64,000 bases of DNA from Phorcus lineatus (Eukaryota; Mollusca; Gastropoda; Trochida; Trochidae), in contig OV121081.1 of assembly GCA_921293015.1 (NCBI GenBank), forward strand, positions 1,922,001 through 1,986,000. Direction: 5' to 3'. The notes beneath the pieces are model-generated. The model was not told the origin of the DNA, did not search any database, and saw only the letters and a program-made list of their open reading frames with translations. Positions 35,848 through 46,253 of the stretch are shown piece by piece; the stretch's first letter is position 1, and each line of letters starts with the position of its first letter. The translations under genes were made by a program, and so were the position numbers.

Positions 35848-36508
35848 TCAATGGGTGTCTGTTACATTTTCCATCCATTTTAGTAGATCTTGCCACAGCG
35901 TTTTTACATATTTACATTCATAAAAAAGATGGATAATTGATTCTGCTTCAACATTGCAGAATGTACATTGTGGTGATTCAATAAGGTTATATCTATGGAA
36001 ATATTTATTTGTTGTGAGGATTCTATGGAGAATTCGATACTGGAACCATCTATGTTTTGCACTATACCATGCTCGAATAGGTATTAAATTAAATGTTTTC
36101 CATAGATTCAAACTAAAATCTATATTCAATTCCTTTTCCCACTTACTTTGATAAGCTAGTTTTTTATTTGAAATATCGCTATGTAAAAGGTTATAAAACA
36201 TGCTACATCCTTTCTCAGCCTTAAATAGTATTTCTAAATTAGGCGGCATGAAAGGCAAATCTGTCTGCTTACTGATATTGGTCGAGTTCTGTTTTATAAA
36301 TGATTTCAAAGAGGATATCAGACCAGCATATTCAAGAAAAATTGTTTTAACCCCATATCGTTCTACAAAGTCGTTATAGGACAGAAATGTGTCATTATCT
36401 GCTAGGAAATCATTTACAAATTTGATATGTGAATGCATATAATGGTCATATATAACAGGTTTGTTTCCTATTCTGATGTTGTCATTTGCCCATATGTATA
36501 ACTTTCTT
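35848..36508 (-). pseudogene. Non-LTR retrotransposon (LINE) ORF2 C-terminal fragment
   Basis: A ~215-residue frame has the post-RT region of LINE reverse transcriptases. It ends in a zf-RVT-type motif: WFQYRILHRILTTNKYFHR, CTFCNVEAESIIHLFYEC and KTLWQDLLKW (C-x2-C...H-x4-C). The frame reads upstream to about 36508 (WANDNIRIGNKPVI). The polymerase core and endonuclease are missing, so it is a truncated copy. It lies antisense in the first intron of copy 3. Confidence 0.8.
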
Positions 36509-36990
36509 CATGGCCCTGCCCATGTCAGTGTATTTTTTTCATGACCTTCCCCCATAATGTATCTATAAAATCGCAAAATTGGTCTTGTGACGATTTAAGT
36601 TTTTACTTTGAAATTGACACTTAAAATTACACTTCAATTGATTGGTTTAACATGATGTCTGATAATTGTGTTGTGTTTTAGATTCAGATTCATTGGAACC
36701 TATTTACAACCTTTATCTTAGAACATTTGCTGCATATCCAAATAGGTTTCAAAGACCGTTTCTAACATTACATACATACTTTAAACATAGTGTTAATTTC
36801 ATCTTTTTAATACATTCTAACTTTATAATGGTATACCTTTAAAGGCTTATTCCTTATTCATTTTAAGTATAATTAGTCTTTTAATCTATGAATATGAGAA
36901 CATGTGAGCACTGCTCACTCATGTAGACCCTCCTTCAACTGTGATGAAACGATATTGCCCTAGTTTAATATTCCATCAAAATACAAAGGT
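36490..36990. repeat. Second copy of the GGGGAGGGTCATGAAAAAA repeat, inverted orientation
   Basis: CATGACCTTCCCCCAT and TTTTTTTCATGACC are followed by GGTTTAACATGATGTCTGATAA. All match the reverse complement of the 9345-10975 element. Confidence 0.45.
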
Positions 36991-37093
36991 TTTAGTCTTA
37001 TCGGGTACATACATACATGTACATGGCTTATAGTTGACCTGTGTTCTAAGGGTGACGAACCTAGCATGTTTACTTGGGAGATATGCTTTGGAT

Positions 37094-37158
37094 ATATACT
37101 ATACTATACTATACTATACTATACTATACTATACTATACTATACTATACTATACTATA
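37094..37158. repeat. (TATAC)n tract upstream of copy 3 macro exon
   Basis: About 12 perfect TATAC/ACTAT pentamers lie ~35 bp before the splice acceptor of the first coding exon. The same intron in copy 2 holds the ~4 kb satellite, whose commonest module is the same pentamer. Confidence 0.9.
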
Positions 37159-37211
37159 TGTCGCTTCATGACACTTATTGTGAATAATACAGATTTGGTG
37201 AAGTAGTGGCG

Positions 37212-40200
37212 ATGTTACCGTCGACCCATTCATCCATGCGGGGTATGACAGTCAGGTTTAGGGACGCCGACATAACACAAGTAACGGCGTGTGCAGTCGT
37301 CACAGGAGAAGGTCCAGACCTCGCCAGGGAGAGCGGAGTCACCAAGTCCTTGCTCCAGTGTCTACCCCAGCTGAGAGAGGAGAGAAGTCGACACAAACAA
37401 AGGCATCGGGGAAAGAAAGATCTACCTTTTGGAACAGTTCTAGTTTCTGATTTAACGAGACCAGGACTTAGAAGGCTTAAGAACTTCCGGTATGTACTCC
37501 ACGCAGTGTTGGACACTGTGAGATCAAGCGAGGAACGGTGGTTGATGGATATGGGAGTTCTGTACGAAAATATCTTCAGAAAAGCGGAGGACAACTGCAT
37601 TTCATCTTTAGCTGTTCCTGTACTGGGATCAGGTAACACACAGACTGATTTTTCTTATTCTGTCACCGCATCTTAGTCTCTAGGATAGTGTTTCCAACTG
37701 AAAGTAATTTCATGTAAAATGGTTTTCACTTAGATTAATTTTAACGCTCATTCATCAATACGTTACAATGTTTGAGGAGATTGAGAAAAAACATATTGGT
37801 ATGACATTCTGAAGGTTATACTTATAGTAACAGATGTGGCATATTTGTTTAACATTGAGGTCTAAAATGCAAAACGTAAAATTCTCGATTTTCTTATAAA
37901 ATTCTCATTTCGAAATATTTTTAGTTTTAAATGCTTGATATACCATAACGCAATCAAAATAGATAAAAATCTTGAAGGCATAGACTCACTTTTGCGAGGC
38001 AAATTTTAATGCACACCAAGCAAATAGTTCTTTACTCACGTCTTTTCCCTGTCGTTTGCAAAATGTCTCCGTACTTCGCCGCATTCTAGCCCCTAATCTT
38101 GAAATTCAAAACACCCTTCCCCTCCCCTGTGTCGTACAACAAACTTACCACGTCATTCTGCAAAATCCTTGAACTAGTACACATGGAATTTCCCAGCTGA
38201 AAATGCAATGAAAATAGCTCGTGTTTACCGTCTTCAAATAAACAAAGAAAATAAAAGGCGATTAACTATATGAGAAATGCGTCTGTAAAAAGTATCGACG
38301 AAGAAATTACTACATTCTCGGCATATCACACTCGCGAGGCGTCTTTAATGGGGTTCACTTGATTTGCTTGCCGGGTGAGCTGATCCCAGCTGATTGGGTA
38401 TATGACTATAATCTACGCTGCGCAGATTAAAGAACTACAAAGGCCAATTCAATAAAGCTGTCGGGTTAACTTCCTCCTTTGTTCAAATCAGCAAATGAGC
38501 GGCCTCGCATGTGTAATCTTAGGTACTCGAAATACTATGAGTAGCAATTCCCATTGTTGTTTGAATGTTGAAAACAAACATTTATAGTCATGACCCGAAT
38601 CTTATACAAAAGTTGCATTAAATTGCCCTAGTTCCACCTGTTGGTCAAACAAGGTTTCGACAAATTATATAACGTAAAATTAAGAAAATCTTGCACGCAA
38701 CAAAGCTCTAGTTGGCGAAATTAATTCCAAGAGCTGTAATTGCTATTTTTGCGAATAGTTATGTTGAATAAACGTAATACTTTTTAATTTGCTATGTTCG
38801 ATATATACTCTTTGAATCCGCAAAAACATGTAAGCATAAACGCATTGACACAAAAATAGACCATACCAACTTGAAGAAAGAACTGCACATGTTGTAGGTA
38901 AATATACAAATTAAAAGGATCCTGAGGTATTATAACTTTATTCGTTATTAGTGATGATACGAAAATATGCAATTTTGTTCACTTTTCTCTTTAGTGTATT
39001 ACAAGCCCCTTTGCGATGTTTATTGTGATTGGTGGTAATGATCTGCAATAAGCAAATCAGATCAAGAGTTCAAGACGAACCTGACGGCTTGAGTAATGAG
39101 TAGTTTTGAGATCAATAAGATGTATAACGTTGGGGAGGAAAATTCTGAGCTTATTTTAATGAGATTTATTAATGATTTTTATTCAAAATTGTTGTACTTA
39201 TAGATTCTAATGAAGTGAAACCAAAAAATTTTTCAGAAGCTATACATGTCCTGAAGTATATTTAGGTGTAGCCGACGCCGACAAACACCTCGCCATCATG
39301 GCCCTCGCAACAGCTGTGGTCTCCTGTAAGACGCGTTACCCAAGTGAGCTGCTCGTTGTCTGCAACGATAAACGCCTTCTGGACTCTATTCAGAAGAACT
39401 TTGACTCAGGCGCAGATCGCACTGGACGGGTTATGAACTTCCTCCATTCTGTTGCTTCACTGGATATGGACTTTCTAAAATACAGTTTAGGGTATGAATT
39501 TGAAGTAAGAGATAACAATAGCAACAAAAGGATATCCTCGAGGGAATCATTAGATCAGCATGAAAGAGAAGAGCAGAGACAAATAAATCAAGCGAAGCAA
39601 GATTCAACGATAGACGAACAAAGACGATCTCCTGGCCCAAGCTATAAAAAACATGGAGGACATCGGCCAAATGAAAGACAGAAGTCAAAGAGTCCTCGTC
39701 CAGGTCAAGGACGAAGCACTGACTATCTATCTCAGAGTACACAGTCGGATGAGGCAATTGCGGGTCACTGCAACGTGAAGAGGAGATGAGGGTCGGGAAG
39801 CATCGTTCAGAAGAATACTTTAGATCAAGTCGCAGAGATGACGCCGGTGAATCGGGGGATCACGATGATAATGATGATGGTCATTATAGTGATGAGGACA
39901 AAAACTCAACAACAGACAAAGATTTGCAGGAAAACGACAAAGACGATCAAGAAGAAACGTGTTCAATTTGCCTCAACACCGTATCTGATCCAAAGACGCT
40001 GGAAAAGTGTGGTCACGTGTTCTGCAGGGGCTGCATAGATCGCAGCTTCAAAGACTACAAGTCTGTGTGTCCCACCTGCAACATGGTTTACGGAAAGGTG
40101 AGAGGGAACCAGCCGGACGGACAGATGGACGTTGGGTTCAGTGGAGATCATCTTCCTGGGTACGAGGGCCATGGAACCATCACCATCACATACTACTTTC

Positions 40201-41586
40201 GAAGTGGAACACAAGGGGCAAGTATTATTTGGAGTTATCTCATGACGATCATTTTGATTTGTCCATGACCTTTCCCTTCAATATGCTCAAATACTAAAAG
40301 ACTCGCCTCAATATCGACGATTGACTTGACTAAAAACTCCCTTGATATGAACACTATGTAGCAAACAGGAGGCAAATATTGTACATATCACCTGTTATTA
40401 TAATGATTATATAAACACTTTGTACTGAAATTCGGATATTTATGTATATGAGGCTAAAAGGTAATGCAGTCTATTACAATAGACAAAAGAGGGAGGTGTA
40501 CAGTGATCGGTATGTTTACAATACGTAAATGATCATTTATAGTAAATGGCATGAAACGGTTGCTTCACGAATAGGCTGATCTATTGCAGGACTCACACCC
40601 CAACCCAGGTCGGCCCTTCAAAGGGACAACCCGTACTGCCTATCTGCCGGACAGCAAGGAGGGTCGAGCTGTGCTGAAACTCCTGAGATTAGCTTTTGAC
40701 AGGAAGCTCACATTCACCATCGGTCGTTCTACAACTACCGGGAGGGAAGATGTCGTCACTTGGAACGACATCCATCACAAGACCAACAAATATGGGGGTC
40801 CTACAAGGTTCCTCCTTTCTCCTTCCTTATTTTAGTGTTCTGTATTGTTTATTCATCTTTGATAAGATATAACGTCCGTGTGCAAACCCTTATAAACTGA
40901 TAGGAAGTGTTTACATTCACCAGACACAAGATATTAAGGTAGTATTGATACCTAACAATATGACACTGCACCGACTGTATCAGTAACGCAACTGCATGGT
41001 GTCTTGGTTACCTGCTGGTACAGTCTGTAATGGCGGTGTTGCCTGACCCCCGAGACGCGCGGGTTCGACTCCGGCAATGGACTCGACCCGACAAGTATAA
41101 GCATTTCAACCACTGGAGTTAGTGTGATCTAAAATTAACATTTTTTTCACTATCTAATAAATTGTATATATCTAGACAAGGTGTTTGCTCTATGACTGCA
41201 AACTGAAACTACATGGGATCTTTTTAGGAAAATTACAAAGCGTAATTGAGACGGGTAGTCAGCTTGTTATCTTGTTCGCTGTTCGTATGCTGTCAAACCT
41301 TGTTTAATATTAACTTCTGATAACTTGTAGGCTTTGTACGCTTAAGATTGTAGTCTAGCGCCTGTTGATATAAATAAGGGCGACATCGCTGTTACTCGTA
41401 TTTATTGATCATAGAAGATTTTATTGAACAAAAGAAAATATTTTAGACACAGATCAATATGACACTGTTCTCACATAAAACTAATAACCTTGCAATGTAT
41501 TTGCTTCCATTAGATTCGGCTACCCTGATGCGACCTATCTAGCCAGAGTGAGAGACGAGTTGGCTAGCAAAGGAATTACAGGATGA
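37212..41586 (+). pseudogene. Macro domain - RING - Deltex C-terminal gene, copy 3, frameshifted
   Basis: Exons are 37212-37632, 39266-40217, 40590-40807 and 41514-41586, nearly identical to copy 2. Exon 2 is 952 bp against 953 in copy 2. One A is missing at 39762/39763 (GCGGGTCACTG versus GCGAGGTCACTG). The frame therefore ends at TGA 39787-39789 after ~314 residues, just past the macro region and inside the UIM-like helix. The RING (CSICLN...CGHVFCRGC...CPTC) and DTC are intact in the shifted frame, and an ATG at 39786 could begin them. The copy 2 start codon is GTG here (37206), so the start is taken at 37212. Intron 2 again has a GC donor (40218). Possible readings are a young pseudogene, a separately translated RING-DTC protein, or an assembly error. 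Confidence 0.8.
39786..40217 (+). CDS. Possible downstream RING exon frame of copy 3
   Basis: Starting at ATG 39786, this frame carries the acidic linker, the C3HC4 RING and the start of the DTC. It splices in phase to 40590-40807 and 41514-41586, giving ~240 residues of RING-DTC without the macro part. The ATG lies in an unremarkable context (GGAGATGAG). Translation would need re-initiation or an alternative promoter, so this is only a possibility. Confidence 0.3.
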
Positions 41587-43003
41587 GTCGACAGGAAGAC
41601 AACATCTCTTCCCCTTCACATGGTTTCACACTCACAAAGGAATTACAGGATGAGTCGACAGGAAGACAGCATCTCTCCCTCTTCACATGGTTTCACACTC
41701 ACACAAAGGAATTACAGAATGAGTCGACAGGAAGACAGCATCTCTCCCAATTCACATGGTTTCACACTCACAAAGGAATTACAGGATGAGTCGACAGGAA
41801 GACAGCATCTCTCCCACTTCACATGGTTTCACACTCACAAAGGAATTACAGGATGAGTCGACAGGAAGACAGCATCTCTCCCCCTTCACATGGTTTCACA
41901 CTCACACAAAGGAATTACAGAATGAGTCGACAGGAAGACAGCATCTCTCCCTCTTCACATGGTTTCACACTCACACAAAGGAATTACAGGATGAGTCGAC
42001 AGAAAGACAGCATCTCTCCCGCTTCACATGGTTTCACACTCACAAAGGAATTACAAGATGAGTCGACAGGAATACAGCATCTCTCCCACTTCACATGGTT
42101 TCACACTCACACAAAGGAATTACAGGATGAGTCGACAGGAAGACAGCATCTCTCCCTCTTCACATGGTTTCACACTCACAAAGGAATTACAGGATGAGTC
42201 GACAGAAAGACAACATCTCTCCCACTTCACATGGTTTCACACTCACAAAGGAATTACAGGATGAGTCGACAGAAAGACAACATCTCTCCCACTTCACATG
42301 GTTTCACACTCACAAAGGAATTACAGGATGAGTCGACAGGAAGACAGCATCTCTCCCCCTTCACATGGTTTCACACTCACACAAAGGAATTACAGAATGA
42401 GTCGACAGGAAGACAGCATCTCTCCCTTTTCACATGGTTTCACACTCACACAAAGGAATTACAGGATGAGTCGACAGGAAGACAGCATCTCTCCCGCTTC
42501 ACATGGTTTCACACTCACAAAGGAATTACAGGATGAGTCGACAGGAAGACAGCATCTCTCCCCCTTCACATGGTTTCACACTCACACAAAGGAATTACAG
42601 AATGAGTCGACAGGAAGACAGCATCTCTCCCTTTTCACATGGTTTCACACTCACACAAAGGAATTACAGGATGAGTCGACAGGAAGACAGCATCTCTCCC
42701 GCTTCACATGGTTTCACACTCACAAAGGAATTACAGGATGAGTCGACAGGAAGACAGCATCTCTCCCTCTTCACATGGTTTCACACTCACACAAAGGAAT
42801 TACAGGATGAGTCGACAGGAAGACAGCATCTCTCCCTCTTCACATAGTTTCACACTCACAAAGGAATTACAGGATGAGTCGACAGGAAGACAGCATCTCT
42901 CCCTCTTCACATAGTTTCACACTCACAAAGAAATTACAGGATGAGTCGACAGGAAGACAGCATCTCTCCCTCTTCACATAGTTTCACACTCACAAAGGAA
43001 TGA
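41569..43003 (+). repeat. 21-unit 67/69-bp minisatellite that includes the stop codon of copy 3
   Basis: Each unit reads AAAGGAATTACAGGATGAGT, then CGACAGGAAGACAGCATCTC, TCCC and a variable TTCACATGGTTTCACACTCAC. Units are 67 bp, or 69 bp when the last motif has an extra AC. The first unit contains the final codons and TGA of copy 3 (41584-41586), so the rest is 3'UTR/flank. A three-unit higher-order repeat (67+69+69 = 205 bp) is visible, for example starting at 42298 and 42503. Open frames of up to ~147 codons through the array are by-products of the repeat. Confidence 0.95.
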
Positions 43004-44480
43004 TATAATTTGCTTCATGATGCATCAGCTATTTATGTTATGGTTTGGGAATGAAAAGGCAAACTGTCCACAAATCTTATATATTCGTTTTAGTCTTTGA
43101 AAGTGTATTGTGTTTCGTCTTTAATCAATGCACTGTGAAGTTACATGGTAAAAACTGACAAATTGAGTCAGAGATTTATTGCAGTATTTCATTAAAATCC
43201 CTAAATGCTCAGAGGTCGTCCGAATAGCTCACTTAAAATCAAAACGACCCTTGGTTATAACAAAGTATTTCTTCTGATAAAATATCTAATGATGGTTTGT
43301 GATTGCGCTGAAATTATTGCAGGACATTTTTTCTGCGTATTTTTGTAACATCAAAGTGTATAAATATACTTTCTCTTGCTCCTCAGCTTATTTGGGTTTC
43401 TTAGCTTGCTGCTAATTGTAATGATTTTGCACCGATTGATTTACATAAACTCATAAATATTTTACGTAAATGACGTATTTGAATTTGTATTGAATTTTGA
43501 CCTTAAAAATTCGACACATAAATTATTATTTATTGTTATCCTTCGCACAAATGTTGCATAGTGAAAACAATTGATCACATGCCATGTTTGGGGATAACGC
43601 ACAAATTGACACAGGTTCAAACCGGTCTGGCATCTCAGAGTCACAAAGCTGTAATGGTTATTAAGAGATAGCAGAGAACACTGGGTGATATCCGTTGCAA
43701 TGACTTATATTCAACATATTTGACAGTATTGTTACTCCTATCATATATTATGGTTGAGATATTTTGGGAATTGGATACAACAAACCAATTGAAGATGTTC
43801 ATGTTAAAAAATGTAAACCCTTCCTCAAAGTATCGAAGAATATCTGTAATGCAATGGTGCTTGGTGCATGTGGTAGAACTCCAATGCAGTTGACATATAT
43901 ATGACAAGAGCTGTCGATACAGATGTTCCTTGAGAGAGTACCCAACCAGTGCTACAGGGTATCCACTGCTCTTGGTGATATTGGACGCGCCGTTTTGGCT
44001 ACTCACATCGAAACATTTTACTTAGATTTGGTTATGTATTTATCTCGCTTCATATTTAGAACTTTAGAACGGCTGTCAACACAGGAAGACACCATGCCTT
44101 GCCATATTTTATAGCTCTTTGGTAAACGATTTATTGATGAGAACATTAATTTAAACCTAGCCTCTCAAAATGATCATACCGTACATAAAATTTCAATCTT
44201 TTCATTAAAGGTTCATTAATTTCATATATGACATAATTGCATACCATTTGCAGTATTTTTAATGATATATTAAGTGTATATGCATGGGTCTGAAAACTCT
44301 GAAAAGTTTCTGTAGTTTCAATCCATCTGAATGAGTTATATGATATTTTCCAAGTACACCCGTAGATTATACAAGAAATAACATTTTACCGAATGAAGGT
44401 ATTTCTAAAAATGAATATTCACTCTTGGCTGAATTTAGAAATATTACTGTTAAATAATTTTGATGACGACTGTTTTCTCC
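43004..44480. other. 3' flank of copy 3, paralogous to 30090-31290
   Basis: Non-coding sequence that matches the 3' flank of copy 2 in blocks (TTCATGATGCATCAGCT, AATATTCACTCTTGGCTGAA). No gene is seen. Confidence 0.6.
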
Positions 44481-44727
44481 CCTATTGGTAAACTGACTTC
44501 AGTTAGATTACCATCTTGTCCTGTATAGTATGTGTGGCATATTCTAACAATGTACTGTAGGCGAAGGGGCGGATACAGCTTGTTCGTTTGGGCCGGATGC
44601 GCCCCATCGGTTAAAATTTAATTAACTATTATGCAGATTCCTTTAGTTTTGTGTGAATATTTACTAAATATAAGTTCCTCGACCTACACATTCCTTTTAT
44701 ATGTTTATTATGTATAAGAAATGCAAC

Positions 44728-44770
44728 ACTGCTGCTGAAGCAGAGGACGGGATGACGCCAGATTCGTCTG
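44728..44770 (-). pseudogene. 43-bp fragment of a caspase-like exon
   Basis: AGCAGAGGACGGG(A/T)TGACG and CCAGATTCGTCT match 46648-46690 of the last caspase-like exon. On the minus strand both encode DESGV(N/I)PSSA, part of the large/small-subunit linker. The surrounding sequence is not obviously homologous, so this is an isolated remnant or a gene-conversion footprint. Confidence 0.5.
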
Positions 44771-46253
44771 TTTCTGTACTTTGAACAACGCCCCTCCCCC
44801 TTTCTGTATCTGCCATTGCCGTAGTATGATGGTTGAGTAGATAACGAATCTTGGCCTAACCAAAGGGACTTCATATTGACTGGTTGGCTAAATTCGATCT
44901 ACCAAACACGCATACATTTCACTCGATTATAAATAATTATGTAATCGTTTTTCAACAACAACAAAATTCACTTTTCATTCTGTTTTACATTCTTTTGACA
45001 CGTTTTGTGTATATGATTCAATGGTATATTCATGGCTTACAAGGAGGATTTGTTTTTGCTACGTCAAAGTGAGATTTTAAATAAGTAATCACATTTAGCT
45101 TTAGAGATTGCAGTCATAAGTAAGGAAACCGAGACTAATGTATTCCTTACATGTATAGTTTGTGTCTTGGGCATAGCTGGCGAAGATAGTATATTTCTCG
45201 CTTGAATATCAGTTGACAAGAGGATATTATATTTCAACTTCCTCGTTGCTTTCTGTGGAGTCAGTTAGGCATGTCAAATAAAATATGCACAACACAAGTT
45301 AGAAGAAATCACGTTTCAATAGATTCGAAGTACATGGCAAGGTATGTATAGTATGACTAATTCTCTTCACCACTGGCACACAGTTTCTCCATTGAAAGGC
45401 GCCATGTTTAGTCGATAGGTTGACTTTGACATTATTCACATGGTCACAGTGAAGCTTAGAATTTTTCAAGACATGCCATCTGCATGTAAAGTTTGTCAGC
45501 GTGAATTTTCAAAAACATTACCGAATTAAATTCATATCTTGCACACATTTGTCATGCAGGTAAATACGGATTTCATTTTGGTGACCTTCACCTCTGTCTC
45601 ATCAAAGCGAAACCTAACATTAGGTCGTGTGATCTTGGATTTTAAATCAATTTCCTCGAATGTCATTTACATACAGGATGTAAAACACAAAACGGACAAT
45701 ATGTATTTATTAAGCCAATCGATTACTGACAAATTATGATTTAAAGTATTGCAATATCCCTATATCACGCTAAGAACATAACAAAATTTTATTATAAGAC
45801 ATCGTCATGTGATCATGATTGCATAGGACCCATTTTGTAAAAATATGAATGTTATGTACTTTTTTGTTTTTCTTTTGCACGTACATATTCTACTCTACTT
45901 CATGATTATGAAATAAAAGACTTCGAAAAATTCGAAGTAAAAACCACATAGGCCTACATACAACCTTGGATTAAGAATGGCCTCAACACTTTGAATCTGT
46001 AAAAATGTCACTGGGAAGGAACTAAAGAAAAATATATTTCTTATTTAGCAAAGTTACTCATAAAAGAAGTATTGAACTTCATCAAACTTCATAATAATGT
46101 CAAACCAATGGAGACACACCTCCAGCGGTTACACGTATTCCCTGCCCATCACTGCATCGCTTTATCGGACATCCCAGGATACATCCACGCCAATCCTGAC
46201 TATTACCCTGGAGCAACACAGAATATGCTGAATTTGTGAATAATTCTGTGATT
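44771..46253. other. Gene-free stretch downstream of the caspase-like gene
   Basis: AT-rich. A short open frame at 46108-46239 (+) has no recognisable domain or splice context. Confidence 0.4.

Larger units (their letters stand above)
31370..44480. repeat. Segmental duplication unit B (contains Deltex-like copy 3)
   Basis: It begins with ATCGGTTTTCGTTTCTAGTTCGAGC, matching the start of unit A near 11940, and directly follows the end of unit A. It ends at about 44480. The order of shared blocks (promoter-like block, macro exon, RING exon, DTC exons, 3' flank) is the same, so this is a head-to-tail duplication. Confidence 0.75.

Noticed and set aside
41583-42914. Overlapping 68-147 codon frames repeating SRQEDSIS and HGFTLT
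   Set aside because: These are readings of the 67/69-bp minisatellite after the stop codon of copy 3. They shift frame with unit length and lack any gene signal.
46108-46239. 43-codon frame (METHLQRL...) downstream of the caspase-like gene
   Set aside because: Its composition is somewhat gene-like, but there is no domain, splice partner or neighbouring exon. It cannot be supported.
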